The translations under genes and the position numbers were made by a program. The notes under the pieces were generated by a model. It was not told where the DNA came from, did no database searches, and worked only from the letters and a program-made list of their open reading frames with translations. A stretch of DNA of 7,851 nt, taken from Tepidisphaeraceae bacterium. Its GTDB lineage: Bacteria; Planctomycetota; Phycisphaerae; Tepidisphaerales; Tepidisphaeraceae. Positions 1 through 4,941 of this stretch are shown here, piece after piece. Where the stretch lies: assembly GCA_025450555.1 (NCBI GenBank), contig JANWHF010000013.1:1-7851 (forward strand), written 5' to 3'. How positions within the stretch are numbered: position 1 is the first letter of the stretch; each line of letters begins with the position of its first letter.

Positions 1-215
1 CCGATTTCCTTGCCCACTTCGGCGGTCACACGGTCGCGAAGCCGCGCGAGATCTTCATTGGCCTGGGTGAGCGCAGCAGAAAGCCGTTCAATTTCAGCCG
101 GCGCCTGCTCGGGCGGAATCGAGCGTTTGGGAATCAGCAAATCCTCCGCGTCCAGCACGACAGCCGTGCTGATTACGACGCCAGGAGAAACGCCAATGCC
201 CTTCTTTATTTCCAT
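1..215 (-). CDS. ptsI: PTS enzyme I (phosphoenolpyruvate-protein phosphotransferase), N-terminal fragment
   Basis: Enzyme I takes phosphate from phosphoenolpyruvate onto a histidine and passes it to HPr in the cytoplasm. Only the first 71 residues lie in the window; the catalytic histidine and the PEP-binding domain would be beyond the left edge. The start MEIKKGIGVSPGVVIS matches the conserved opening of the family (KGI-x-VSPG-x-x-I). It is followed by a VLDAEDLLIP segment and a charged helix rich in E, R and L, as expected for the start of the HPr-binding domain. The ATG at 215-213 is preceded by AGGA with very short spacing. The gene follows HPr by 67 bases on the same strand, so HPr is its likely partner. 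The lack of a GAF domain before the GIGVSPG start argues for the PtsI form rather than the longer PtsP form. The family call is firm; the exact subtype is not. Confidence 0.9.
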   Translation of the reverse strand, partial: MEIKKGIGVSPGVVISTAVVLDAEDLLIPKRSIPPEQAPAEIERLSAALTQANEDLARLRDRVTAEVGKEI

Positions 216-282
216 GATCCTGATTCACCGGCGACAGGCGACGATCCGCCCGCGCTTTGCCTTTGCTTACCGCTCAAAACTT

Positions 283-564
283 CTATTCTTCGCCAAACTT
301 GTCCTCGACGAGTTGGGCCAACTTGTCCACAGCCTGCTGGGCATCTTCTCCTTCGGCTTCAATCTTCAGCGGCGTTCCTTCGGTGGCGGCCAGAATGATC
401 ATTTGCATGACGCTCTTGCCATCGGCTTCGGCCGGCTCATCGCCGCCCTTGTAGACGGTGACGCGGGATGAGAACTGGTTGGCCACATCCACAAATTGCA
501 TGGCCGGCCGGGCATGCAGCCCGAGGGTATTTCGAATCGACGTCTCTCGAGATGCCCTTGACAT
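283..564 (-). CDS. ptsH: HPr phosphocarrier protein (HPr/NPr family)
   Basis: This small cytoplasmic protein carries phosphate from enzyme I to EIIA. The active-site motif NTLGLHARPAMQFV contains the phosphorylated His (residue 17 from the ATG), and DGKSVMQMIILAA contains the conserved regulatory-type Ser (residue 51). AEGEDAQQAVDKLAQLV is the typical last helix. I chose the ATG at 564-562, giving 93 residues. An in-frame TTG three codons earlier (573) is possible but neither start has a clear Shine-Dalgarno. The distance from His to Ser is 34 residues, against 31 in the E. coli and B. subtilis proteins, because of three extra residues in the KGGDEPAEADGK loop. It lies 75 bases after the EIIA gene and 67 before enzyme I. 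No HPr kinase gene is in view, so use of the Ser as a control site is unproven. Confidence 0.95.
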   Translation of the reverse strand: MSRASRETSIRNTLGLHARPAMQFVDVANQFSSRVTVYKGGDEPAEADGKSVMQMIILAATEGTPLKIEAEGEDAQQAVDKLAQLVEDKFGEE

Positions 565-639
565 AATATTCAAACTGAATGCAATTCCGCACTTCTTTTT
601 GGGGCACTTACCCCGCGGCCCGCGATGCGCTAATTGCCC

Positions 640-1107
640 TTATTTTCCCTGGTCCGCTTCGTCCAGCAGTTCCACAATGGCCTCGCGCGTCTCGCTCTGC
701 CGGAGGAACTTGCGGAACATGTCATCCTGCAGATTCGTGAAAACGATATTCATTGCCTGAAGGTGCTGCTGGGGCTGATTCTCGGGGCTCAGCAGCAGAA
801 AGATGCTGTAGACCGGCTGATGATCGAGGGCGGCAAAATCGATCCCGCCAACGCTTCGGCCGACGGTGCCGACCATCTTATTCACTGACGAATGCTTGAC
901 GTGGGGAACGGCAACGCCTTTGCCAAAGCCGGTCGAACCGGTCTGTTCGCGCTTAATCAGCGCGGTGAGGATCGGTTCGACCGCCTCGTTGCCGATCGCT
1001 CCCGCCTTAGCCAGACTTGCGACTAGTTCCCGAATTGCGCCGTCACGATCTCCGGCTTCGAGCACCGGCACCACGGCTTCTCGAACGATAAAATCTTTCA
1101 GCTTCAT
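640..1107 (-). CDS. ptsN: PTS EIIA domain protein, fructose/nitrogen-regulatory (PtsN) type
   Basis: This is a stand-alone cytoplasmic EIIA of 155 residues, the usual length for EIIA-Ntr. The motif STGFGKGVAVPHVKH carries the phosphorylated histidine (His69). Downstream, SVGGIDFAALDHQPVYSIFLLLSPE is the typical core strand region, and NIVFTNLQDDMFRKFLRQSE the C-terminal helical part. In this family EIIA receives phosphate from HPr or NPr and usually regulates by binding other proteins instead of moving sugar; no EIIB or EIIC is visible here to make it a transporter. The ATG at 1107 is preceded by AGGA at good spacing. It starts 21 bases after the stop of the hibernation factor gene, so the two are probably co-transcribed. 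What it regulates in this organism cannot be read from the window. Confidence 0.92.
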   Translation of the reverse strand: MKLKDFIVREAVVPVLEAGDRDGAIRELVASLAKAGAIGNEAVEPILTALIKREQTGSTGFGKGVAVPHVKHSSVNKMVGTVGRSVGGIDFAALDHQPVYSIFLLLSPENQPQQHLQAMNIVFTNLQDDMFRKFLRQSETREAIVELLDEADQGK

Positions 1108-1128
1108 CTTCGTCCTGAATGTCCTTTC

Positions 1129-1434
1129 CTATTCCGCGATGTGCTTGCGGTTCCGGAATTTTTGCTTGTGCTCGGTCAGTTGTCGCTCGAGCTTGTGAAC
1201 GCAGCCATCGATGCCTGCATAGGCATCGCCGCCATTTTGGTGGGCGATAAATGTGTTCTTATGTTCAGCATTCACAATCATTTCCACGCTGGTGTCATCT
1301 TTGTCGGCATTGAGGATGACCTCGATCTCCTGGATCAGATCATAATACTTGCTGAGCTTGGACGCCTTCTGCTCGGCATACGCCTTAAGGGGAGGCGTGA
1401 CATCCATGTGTCGGCCGATGACCGTGATATTCAC
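1129..1434 (-). CDS. hpf: Ribosome hibernation promoting factor, short form (HPF/RaiA/YfiA family)
   Basis: This is a 101-residue protein of the family that binds in the mRNA/tRNA channel of the small ribosomal subunit and stops translation in starved cells. It opens with MNITVIGRHMDVTPPLKAYAEQKASKL and has the family's beta-alpha-beta-beta-beta-alpha order, including EIEVILNADK, VEMIVNAEHKNTFIAHQ and the basic last helix LERQLTEHKQKFRNRKH. The start is GTG, supported by AAAGGAG seven bases upstream. It is the short form: the C-terminal dimerisation domain of long HPF (about 180-200 residues) is absent. It lies 98 bases after the DUF502 gene and 21 before ptsN, matching the hpf-ptsN adjacency of the enterobacterial rpoN operon. 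The family call is firm; whether it acts like HPF or YfiA is open. Confidence 0.93.
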   Translation of the reverse strand: MNITVIGRHMDVTPPLKAYAEQKASKLSKYYDLIQEIEVILNADKDDTSVEMIVNAEHKNTFIAHQNGGDAYAGIDGCVHKLERQLTEHKQKFRNRKHIAE

Positions 1435-1440
1435 GTTGGG

Positions 1441-1447
1441 CTCCTTT
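1441..1447 (-). promoter_or_regulatory. Shine-Dalgarno of the hibernation factor gene
   Basis: AAAGGAG on the minus strand lies seven bases before the GTG at 1434-1432. It fixes that non-ATG start codon, and it is the strongest ribosome binding site in the left operon. Confidence 0.75.
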
Positions 1448-1532
1448 CAGTCGAACTTGCGCAACTGCAAGCGATGGCTGTGCCTGCAAAACTCCGATTT
1501 TCCTGTAGGCGATTGTACTGCAAACGCCATGT

Positions 1533-2330
1533 CTAGCCACCTGCCTGCGGAGGCACGGTTTGCGGAGGCACGAGCAGACCGGTGGCGGAACCCGACGCAT
1601 CTTCAGATTGCCGTGGCGCGAGTACGCCGCCGCTGATCAACAGGCGCATCGCCTCATCCACCTCCAGCGGCAATTCCACCACTTCTTCGCGCGGCACCAC
1701 CAGCACATATCCGCTGAAAGCCGTAGGTGAGGACGGCACAAACACCGTCACCATCTCCGTCTGAACGGCATCACTCAGCGACCGAACACCCGGCCCAGTC
1801 ACCAGGCCGATCGACCAGATGCCCTTCTCATGGGGCTGAACCGCGACGACACGACTACCAGCAAATTGGTTCTTGCCCCGTTCGGCCAGAAGAAAATCGG
1901 TGATCTGCTTCACCGCCGGGTAAATCGCGCGGACCAGCGGAATGCGCATCACCGCCATCTCCGCCAGCCGCCAAATCGTCCGGCCAATCAGGTTTCCAAC
2001 GAAAACTCCCACGATGTAGACCAGCAGAATAGCCAGCGCGACGCCAATGATCCGAGTCCGCAGCGCGCGCTCATCCCAGTAATGGGCGATGTAAGCGGCT
2101 GGCGGATAGCCGTTGCCGAAATTGAGCCAGACCCAGCGGATTCCCCAGATGAGGTATCGCCCCAGGCTGTCCCACAGAAAATCCCAGACTTTGATCAGGA
2201 GCCAGAGCGTGATGAGGGTCGGCAGCAGCGCCGCCATGCCCCGAACGAAAAAACGCTGGAAATCTTCTCCGAACCCAACTCGGCGGCTTCGGACGCGCGA
2301 TGCTTGACTGGCGGGATCTGGAGGGCTCAC
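1533..2330 (-). CDS. DUF502-family membrane protein
   Basis: This is an uncharacterised inner-membrane protein, 265 residues from the chosen start. DFQRFFVRGMAALLPTLITL leads into a first helix at about residues 31-53. A second helix, IIGVALAILLVYIVGVFVG, lies at about 94-116. Hallmarks of the family follow: RIPLVRAIYPAVKQITDFLL (about 129-148) and VFVPSSPTAFSGYVLVVPRE followed by EVVELPLEVDEAMRLLISGG (about 196-235). The tail after residue 240 is proline- and glycine-rich and probably disordered. The start is uncertain: GTG at 2330-2328 is the best candidate. A TTG at 2456 would add 42 low-complexity basic residues unlike the family, and the ATG at the 'RGM' would cut into the first helix. 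It heads the minus-strand series; a functional tie to the PTS/HPF genes is inferred only from position. Confidence 0.88.
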   Translation of the reverse strand: MSPPDPASQASRVRSRRVGFGEDFQRFFVRGMAALLPTLITLWLLIKVWDFLWDSLGRYLIWGIRWVWLNFGNGYPPAAYIAHYWDERALRTRIIGVALAILLVYIVGVFVGNLIGRTIWRLAEMAVMRIPLVRAIYPAVKQITDFLLAERGKNQFAGSRVVAVQPHEKGIWSIGLVTGPGVRSLSDAVQTEMVTVFVPSSPTAFSGYVLVVPREEVVELPLEVDEAMRLLISGGVLAPRQSEDASGSATGLLVPPQTVPPQAGG

Positions 2331-2434
2331 CGAATACCCAAGGCTCGTGGTCTGATTTAGAGGCGGCGCCCACCGCGGCCGGGCCGAAAGGGTCGTCCAA
2401 CAACGCCCGGCCCTGCCTGAAAAGCGTGCGTTTC

Positions 2435-2463
2435 TTTCTACCCGCGCGTCCCACAAGAATCAA
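2435..2463 (-). promoter_or_regulatory. Weak sigma70-like promoter candidate for the left operon
   Basis: On the minus strand, TTGATT (2463-2458) and TAGAAA (2440-2435) are separated by 17 bases, each matching the consensus at four of six positions. It would give a leader of roughly 100 bases before the GTG of the DUF502 gene. The match is weak and unproven; it is listed because it lies in the divergent gap where a promoter is expected. Confidence 0.2.
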
Positions 2464-2526
2464 TCGGCGAACGCGGGCAAGATGCCGCTGGCAATGGGTT
2501 CGTTCGGGGCCTAGGCTTCTGCTGAT

Positions 2527-2796
2527 ATGCCGTCGAACGATGCTTTTCGATCTGGAATCCGCCAGTTGTTGCTCGACGAATGGGATCCGCACAACGCCGC
2601 CCGCTCCCCCGCCGCGGCTGGAACCTACGACGGCTATATCAGTCCGCTGGCCGATCTGATTCAAAGCGGTGCCGACGAGGAGGCCGTGGTCGATTGGCTT
2701 CATGAGCGCGAGCGAGAATCGATGTGCTTTCCATCTCTTGGAACCCAGCGCCTTCGCCGGGTTGCGCGCATGTTGATCGCGTTGCGACATGAATGA
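2527..2796 (+). CDS. Small hypothetical protein (WDP...YDGY type)
   Basis: This is a soluble protein of 89 residues with no signal peptide or membrane helix. It starts at the first in-frame ATG after a TAG at 2512. Visible landmarks are LLLDEWDP (about 14-21), AAGTYDGYISPLADLIQSGA (about 32-51) and EEAVVDWLHERERESM followed by RLRRVARMLIA. This WDP - YDxY - GAxEE - hydrophobic helix layout resembles, from memory, a widespread group of small uncharacterised bacterial proteins (DUF1871-like), but I could not verify the match. The ribosome binding site is weak. The stop overlaps the start of the next gene by eight bases, suggesting translational coupling. It is transcribed divergently from the DUF502 operon. 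Function unknown. Confidence 0.75.
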   Translation: MPSNDAFRSGIRQLLLDEWDPHNAARSPAAAGTYDGYISPLADLIQSGADEEAVVDWLHERERESMCFPSLGTQRLRRVARMLIALRHE

Positions 2797-3040
2797 CGCG
2801 ACGGCACGCGATAAGATGCCCGCGATGGAACTCACCCCTGCAGACGCCGCCGAAATCCTTCGCCAGATCCAGCAGAACCGGTGGGGCTGGCTGAAGATCA
2901 AACGATTCTCGCCCGATGCCAATTCGAGCGCGGAAGCGAGATACGCCGCGCTGGAGAAACATCACTCTGAAGAAACTTCGCGGATGGTCGAAGTCATCAC
3001 CGCGCTCTGCAAAACCGTCGAATCGCTCGGAAAACGGTGA
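2789..3040 (+). CDS. Small hypothetical protein overlapping the preceding gene
   Basis: This is an 83-residue soluble protein I do not recognise. From the ATG at 2789 it overlaps the stop of the upstream gene. A second ATG at 2825 would give MELTPADAAEILRQIQQNRW at the N-terminus and 71 residues, and is equally plausible because the folded part seems to begin there. It is mostly helical and charged: LTPADAAEILRQIQQN, a WGWLKIKRF segment, then ARYAALEKHHSEETSRMVEV followed by ITALCKTVESLGKR. It has one Cys and no visible motif. The overlap with the first gene argues that the pair is made together; a role cannot be given. Confidence 0.6.
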   Translation: MNDATARDKMPAMELTPADAAEILRQIQQNRWGWLKIKRFSPDANSSAEARYAALEKHHSEETSRMVEVITALCKTVESLGKR

Positions 3041-3132
3041 AAGCGATCGCTCGCCGGAACAAATTTAATCTTGTGCCGGCTGCATCCGCGCGTCAGAATA
3101 ATGGGCGCTTCACCTCTAATCCGAGGTATCCC

Positions 3133-3855
3133 ATGCGATTGCTTCGCCTCGCCCTCTTCGCGCTGTCGTTCCTACTGGTCACCCAATCCTCAATCGCTCT
3201 GGCCGCAACCGACTCCCCCGCCGTCAGTCAGGCCAAGAAACGCCTCTCCGATGCGCAATCAGCCCTGACCAAAGCCAAAGCCCAGATGTCGCGCATTCTC
3301 AACCGTGCCGCGCAGCAGCTCGAAGCGACCCCCGAATGGAAAAAAGCCCAGGCGGCTGTGAAAGATGCCCAGACGAAACACGCCGCGGCTATCGCCAAAG
3401 TCCGAAATGACCTTCGCCAGCAGCCCGCTTACAAGGCCGCCATCGCTGAGCGAATTCGTTGCGAGAACGCGCGGGATGCGCTTCGCGATCAGCCTAATGC
3501 ACCGCCCGATCAGCGCGCCCAGGCGGCTGTCGCACTGCTGAACGCGACCGCTCAGATGAGCCACATGGAAAAGGAGGCTCTGGCTTCCGATCCGCAGGCC
3601 ACCAAAGCGGCCGACGACTTGGAGTCGGCCAACGCGCAGCTCAACGAGCTGCGCAAACAGCTTCCTGAAATCGCCAAGAAAGACCCCGAATTTGAACCCG
3701 CCCGCCAGCAGCTCGAGCAGGCCGCCAGGCAGGCCAACGACGCCTCCCAGCAAGTCGCCTCGGCCAAGCGCCAGCAGGACCAGGACGACGAGAAGCACAT
3801 GAATGACGAAATCAACACCAAGCGCGAGCAAATGCAGAACCTGTTTCGGAAGTAG
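3133..3855 (+). CDS. Secreted coiled-coil protein with five P-x-x-x-x-A repeats
   Basis: This is a 240-residue protein with an N-terminal export signal: MRLLRLALFALSFLLVTQSS, followed by IALAA before TDSP, with probable cleavage near residue 25. The rest is almost entirely Ala, Gln, Lys, Glu and Asp in heptad-like helices, with no enzyme motif. A motif P-x-x-x-x-A, with an aromatic or aliphatic residue often at position +2, recurs at P29, P67, P98, P154 and P185; four copies also have L or V at +9 and Ala at +12. The start at 3133 is preferred over an in-frame upstream start at 3037 because it has GAGG six to seven bases upstream and begins exactly at the signal peptide. It ends in a basic/acidic tail. 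A periplasmic or envelope location is inferred; function unknown. It follows the preceding gene by 92 bases. Confidence 0.85.
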   Translation: MRLLRLALFALSFLLVTQSSIALAATDSPAVSQAKKRLSDAQSALTKAKAQMSRILNRAAQQLEATPEWKKAQAAVKDAQTKHAAAIAKVRNDLRQQPAYKAAIAERIRCENARDALRDQPNAPPDQRAQAAVALLNATAQMSHMEKEALASDPQATKAADDLESANAQLNELRKQLPEIAKKDPEFEPARQQLEQAARQANDASQQVASAKRQQDQDDEKHMNDEINTKREQMQNLFRK

Positions 3856-3938
3856 TCCAGAGAATCTACTTTCAAGTCTCTAGCCTCTGACCTCTATAAT
3901 TAGGTAAATGTTCTACGTGGAACTTTGGTGGCGCTTAG

Positions 3939-3962
3939 TTAGCCGCCCGGTTCATTGGGCGC
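3939..3962 (+). repeat. REP-like element, copy 1 (inverted relative to 4225-4248)
   Basis: TTAGCCGCCCGG followed by a variable stretch and GGGCGC. On the opposite strand the same 24-base element recurs at 4225-4248 with 21 of 24 bases identical. It contains internal complementarity (GCCC with GGGC), so it could fold alone. TTAGCCGCCCGG-type elements are, from memory, common between genes in planctomycetes; the copy number in this genome is unknown. Confidence 0.6.
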
Positions 3963-4028
3963 TGCTCCTGCGGAAGGATCTAGTTTCCAGGTCTTTCGTT
4001 TCTGGCCGCTGTCCTCAAATGACTCAAG

Positions 4029-4177
4029 ATGTCACAAAAGGAAGCGCTTTTCGAGAAAATGAGGGACATTTGACCTCGATTTCAGGTCTAACCAATTCCG
4101 TCATATCAGCTTATGAATAGGCAACGCGATGTCACACTTGTGACATTCGGGGACATCTGTGTGACATGGAGTGACAT
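4029..4177. promoter_or_regulatory. Cluster of GACAT/ATGTC boxes with a near-helical spacing
   Basis: ATGTC occurs at 4029-4033 and 4129-4133. GACAT occurs at 4065-4069, 4142-4146, 4152-4156, 4163-4167 and 4173-4177. The last four are 10, 11 and 10 bases apart, close to one DNA turn each, and three of the four extend to GTGACAT. The boxes at 4129 and 4142 form a perfect palindrome, ATGTCACA-CT-TGTGACAT (4129-4146). A dimeric DNA-binding protein with cooperative binding is one reading; a decayed short-period repeat is another. No gene starts directly downstream on either strand, which weakens the operator idea. Confidence 0.4.
4052..4071 (+). repeat. Inverted repeat, left arm (pairs with 4395-4414)
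   Basis: CGAGAAAATGAGGGACATTT here and, on the minus strand at 4414-4395, CGCGAAAATGAGGGTCATTT: 18 of 20 bases identical. The arms are about 320 bases apart, too far for a simple hairpin; more likely two copies of a dispersed element in opposite orientation. Confidence 0.5.
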
Positions 4178-4190
4178 CCGCATTTTGGAG

Positions 4191-4210
4191 GGCGTCGCTC
4201 CTGCGACGCC
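4191..4210. repeat. Perfect hairpin, REP-like
   Basis: GGCGTCGC, loop TCCT, GCGACGCC: an 8-base perfect stem, preceded by TTTTGGAG. There is no T-tract on either side, so it is not a standard terminator. GGAGGG-stem-CTCCTG-stem hairpins are, from memory, dispersed repeats in planctomycetes and relatives. Confidence 0.55.
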
Positions 4211-4224
4211 GCGGGTGCTAGAAA

Positions 4225-4248
4225 GCGCCCGACGAGCCGGGCGGCTAA
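4225..4248 (-). repeat. REP-like element, copy 2
   Basis: Reads on the minus strand as TTAGCCGCCCGG plus CTCGTC plus GGGCGC, differing from copy 1 at three positions. The two copies face each other across about 260 bases that contain the GACAT cluster and a short hairpin. Confidence 0.6.
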
Positions 4249-4255
4249 ACTGGAC

Positions 4256-4281
4256 GGGGCGCGCGATGCGCAAAGCGCCCC
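4256..4281. repeat. Hairpin with GGGGCGC/GCGCCCC arms
   Basis: Seven-base perfect arms (4256-4262 and 4275-4281) around a 12-base loop that itself contains GCGATGCGC. It is followed on the plus strand by AAAAC, not by T residues, so it is not a standard plus-strand terminator. Confidence 0.45.
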
Positions 4282-4394
4282 AAAACTTTCCCGCTTCACA
4301 AGTCCTGCATGATCAACTGAATACAATAGTAAGTCCGCGTACATGGAACAAAATGAGACAAAACGGGGCGCTTTTTCGCTGTTTTCGACCCCCA

Positions 4395-4414
4395 AAATGA
4401 CCCTCATTTTCGCG
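4395..4414 (-). repeat. Inverted repeat, right arm (pairs with 4052-4071)
   Basis: Minus-strand copy CGCGAAAATGAGGGTCATTT of the element at 4052-4071, with two differences. Confidence 0.5.
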
Positions 4415-4472
4415 ATAAAACTAGGCTGGATAAGCAGCTACGAATCTAGCAATTTATTGATAAAATCGGTAC

Positions 4473-4489
4473 GTGCGCCCCGCACTTTT
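4473..4489 (+). terminator. Weak intrinsic-terminator-like hairpin
   Basis: GTGCG, loop CCC, CGCAC, then TTTT on the plus strand. The stem is only five base pairs, the T-run is short, and no transcribed gene is seen upstream within 600 bases, so this is a weak candidate. It could end a small RNA from the repeat-rich gap. Confidence 0.25.
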
Positions 4490-4594
4490 GTCAAGTTATT
4501 TTACCTTATTCGCCGCCTAACCCCTCATCGCGCATCCACTTACGCCGCGGGAGGGTTTCGGACGCTATTTTTCGTCATTACACCAGCGCCCCGC

Positions 4595-4617
4595 CTGTCC
4601 TGAGCCACGTCGAAGGG
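4595..4617. repeat. Dispersed-repeat-like segment CTGTCCTGAGC...GTCGAAGGG
   Basis: CTGTCCTGAGCCACGTCGAA is a close variant of CTGTCCTGAGCGAAGTCGAA, which I recall as a very common intergenic repeat in several bacterial phyla. Within it, CCACGTCG (4605-4612) is perfectly complementary to CGACGTGG at 4640-4647, giving an 8-base stem with a 27-base loop. Confidence 0.45.
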
Positions 4618-4661
4618 CCGCGCGCCCCGTCCGAAATGCCGACGTGGACGGCGGCGTTCCC

Positions 4662-4844
4662 TTAATGCAAAAGGCCTCGGCACAGCACCCAGACCGCCAG
4701 CGTTCCCACCAGCGCGACAAATGCGACGGCAACAACATGGTCTTGCTTAAATCCATCAAATGACCTGCTCCGCGCAACGGCGACGAGCTTCCCATAAGCG
4801 ATGTATTTATAGTGTATTAGGAACTTATTATCCGGCCAACTCAG
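4662..4844 (-). CDS. Possible 60-residue single-helix membrane protein with CTG start
   Basis: The minus strand is open from a TGA at 4859-4857 to a TAA at 4664-4662. There is no upstream ATG, GTG or TTG in frame. A strong AGGAGG (4857-4852) sits seven bases before a CTG (4844-4842). The product would be SWPDNKFLIHYKYIAYGK after the start, then a basic stretch ARSRSFDGFKQD. The helix VVAVAFVALVGTLAVWVL ends only a few residues before the stop. Basic residues before the helix fit a tail-anchored topology. Codon third positions are GC-rich over the helix but AT-rich before it. It may instead be the last part of a decayed gene, or chance. It lies divergent to the gene at 4942. Confidence 0.3.
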   Translation of the reverse strand: MSWPDNKFLIHYKYIAYGKLVAVARSRSFDGFKQDHVVAVAFVALVGTLAVWVLCRGLLH

Positions 4845-4851
4845 GCAGGAT

Positions 4852-4857
4852 CCTCCT
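4852..4857 (-). promoter_or_regulatory. Strong Shine-Dalgarno with no canonical start codon
   Basis: AGGAGG on the minus strand, followed after seven bases by CTG. The only TTG close by (in another frame) reads three codons to a stop. This site is the main reason for listing the small membrane protein. Confidence 0.35.
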
Positions 4858-4941
4858 CAACAGCCGACATGGAAATTGCCGCATCTGCTTTTTTCAATAT
4901 GGATGGATTCACTCCCGACACCTACAACAGAAGTAAGACTG

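Larger units (their letters stand above)
3856..4661. other. Gene-free, repeat-rich intergenic region
   Basis: No reading frame here looks like a protein: those present lack ribosome binding sites, have no family features, and run across obvious inverted repeats. The region instead holds hairpins, an inverted pair of 24-base elements, a second inverted pair of 20-base elements, a GACAT box cluster and a dispersed-repeat-like segment, each listed separately. AAAGCGCCC occurs at 4222-4230 and again exactly 50 bases later at 4272-4280. Its inverted form GGGGCGCTTT lies at 4365-4374. Base composition is mixed, with AT-rich stretches at 4430-4470 and 4488-4510. It could carry a small RNA, but none is recognised. 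Confidence 0.7.

Noticed and set aside
601..614. GGGG-CACTTA-CCCC hairpin between the EIIA and HPr genes
   Set aside because: Only four base pairs and no T-tract in the direction of transcription; too weak for a terminator or attenuator.
1512..1517. TACAAT on the minus strand upstream of the hibernation factor gene
   Set aside because: No -35 element at acceptable spacing; TAGACA lies only 12 bases upstream. A sigma54 site nearby also fails on spacing.
2331..2456. TTG extension of the DUF502 gene adding 42 residues
   Set aside because: The added part is basic low-complexity sequence not typical of the family, and the GTG at 2330 already leaves a normal N-terminus.
3259..3831. Long minus-strand frame (190 codons) opposite the coiled-coil gene
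   Set aside because: An antisense artefact of Ala/Gln/Glu-rich codons; its product is a Leu/Val/Gly-rich mirror with no start signal.
3861..3902. AGAGA/TCTCT inverted repeat and TATAAT after the coiled-coil gene
   Set aside because: Five-base arms, 14-base loop, no T-run, so no terminator; TATAAT has no -35 partner and no gene follows.
4029..4177. GACAT boxes as a CRISPR array
   Set aside because: Boxes are only 5-8 bases with 5-6 base gaps and no spacers of usual length, and no cas gene is present.
3908..4603. Open frames of 70, 95 and 86 codons on the plus strand and 91 on the minus strand in the gap
   Set aside because: No ribosome binding sites, no hydrophobic or domain pattern, and they run through hairpins and inverted repeats.
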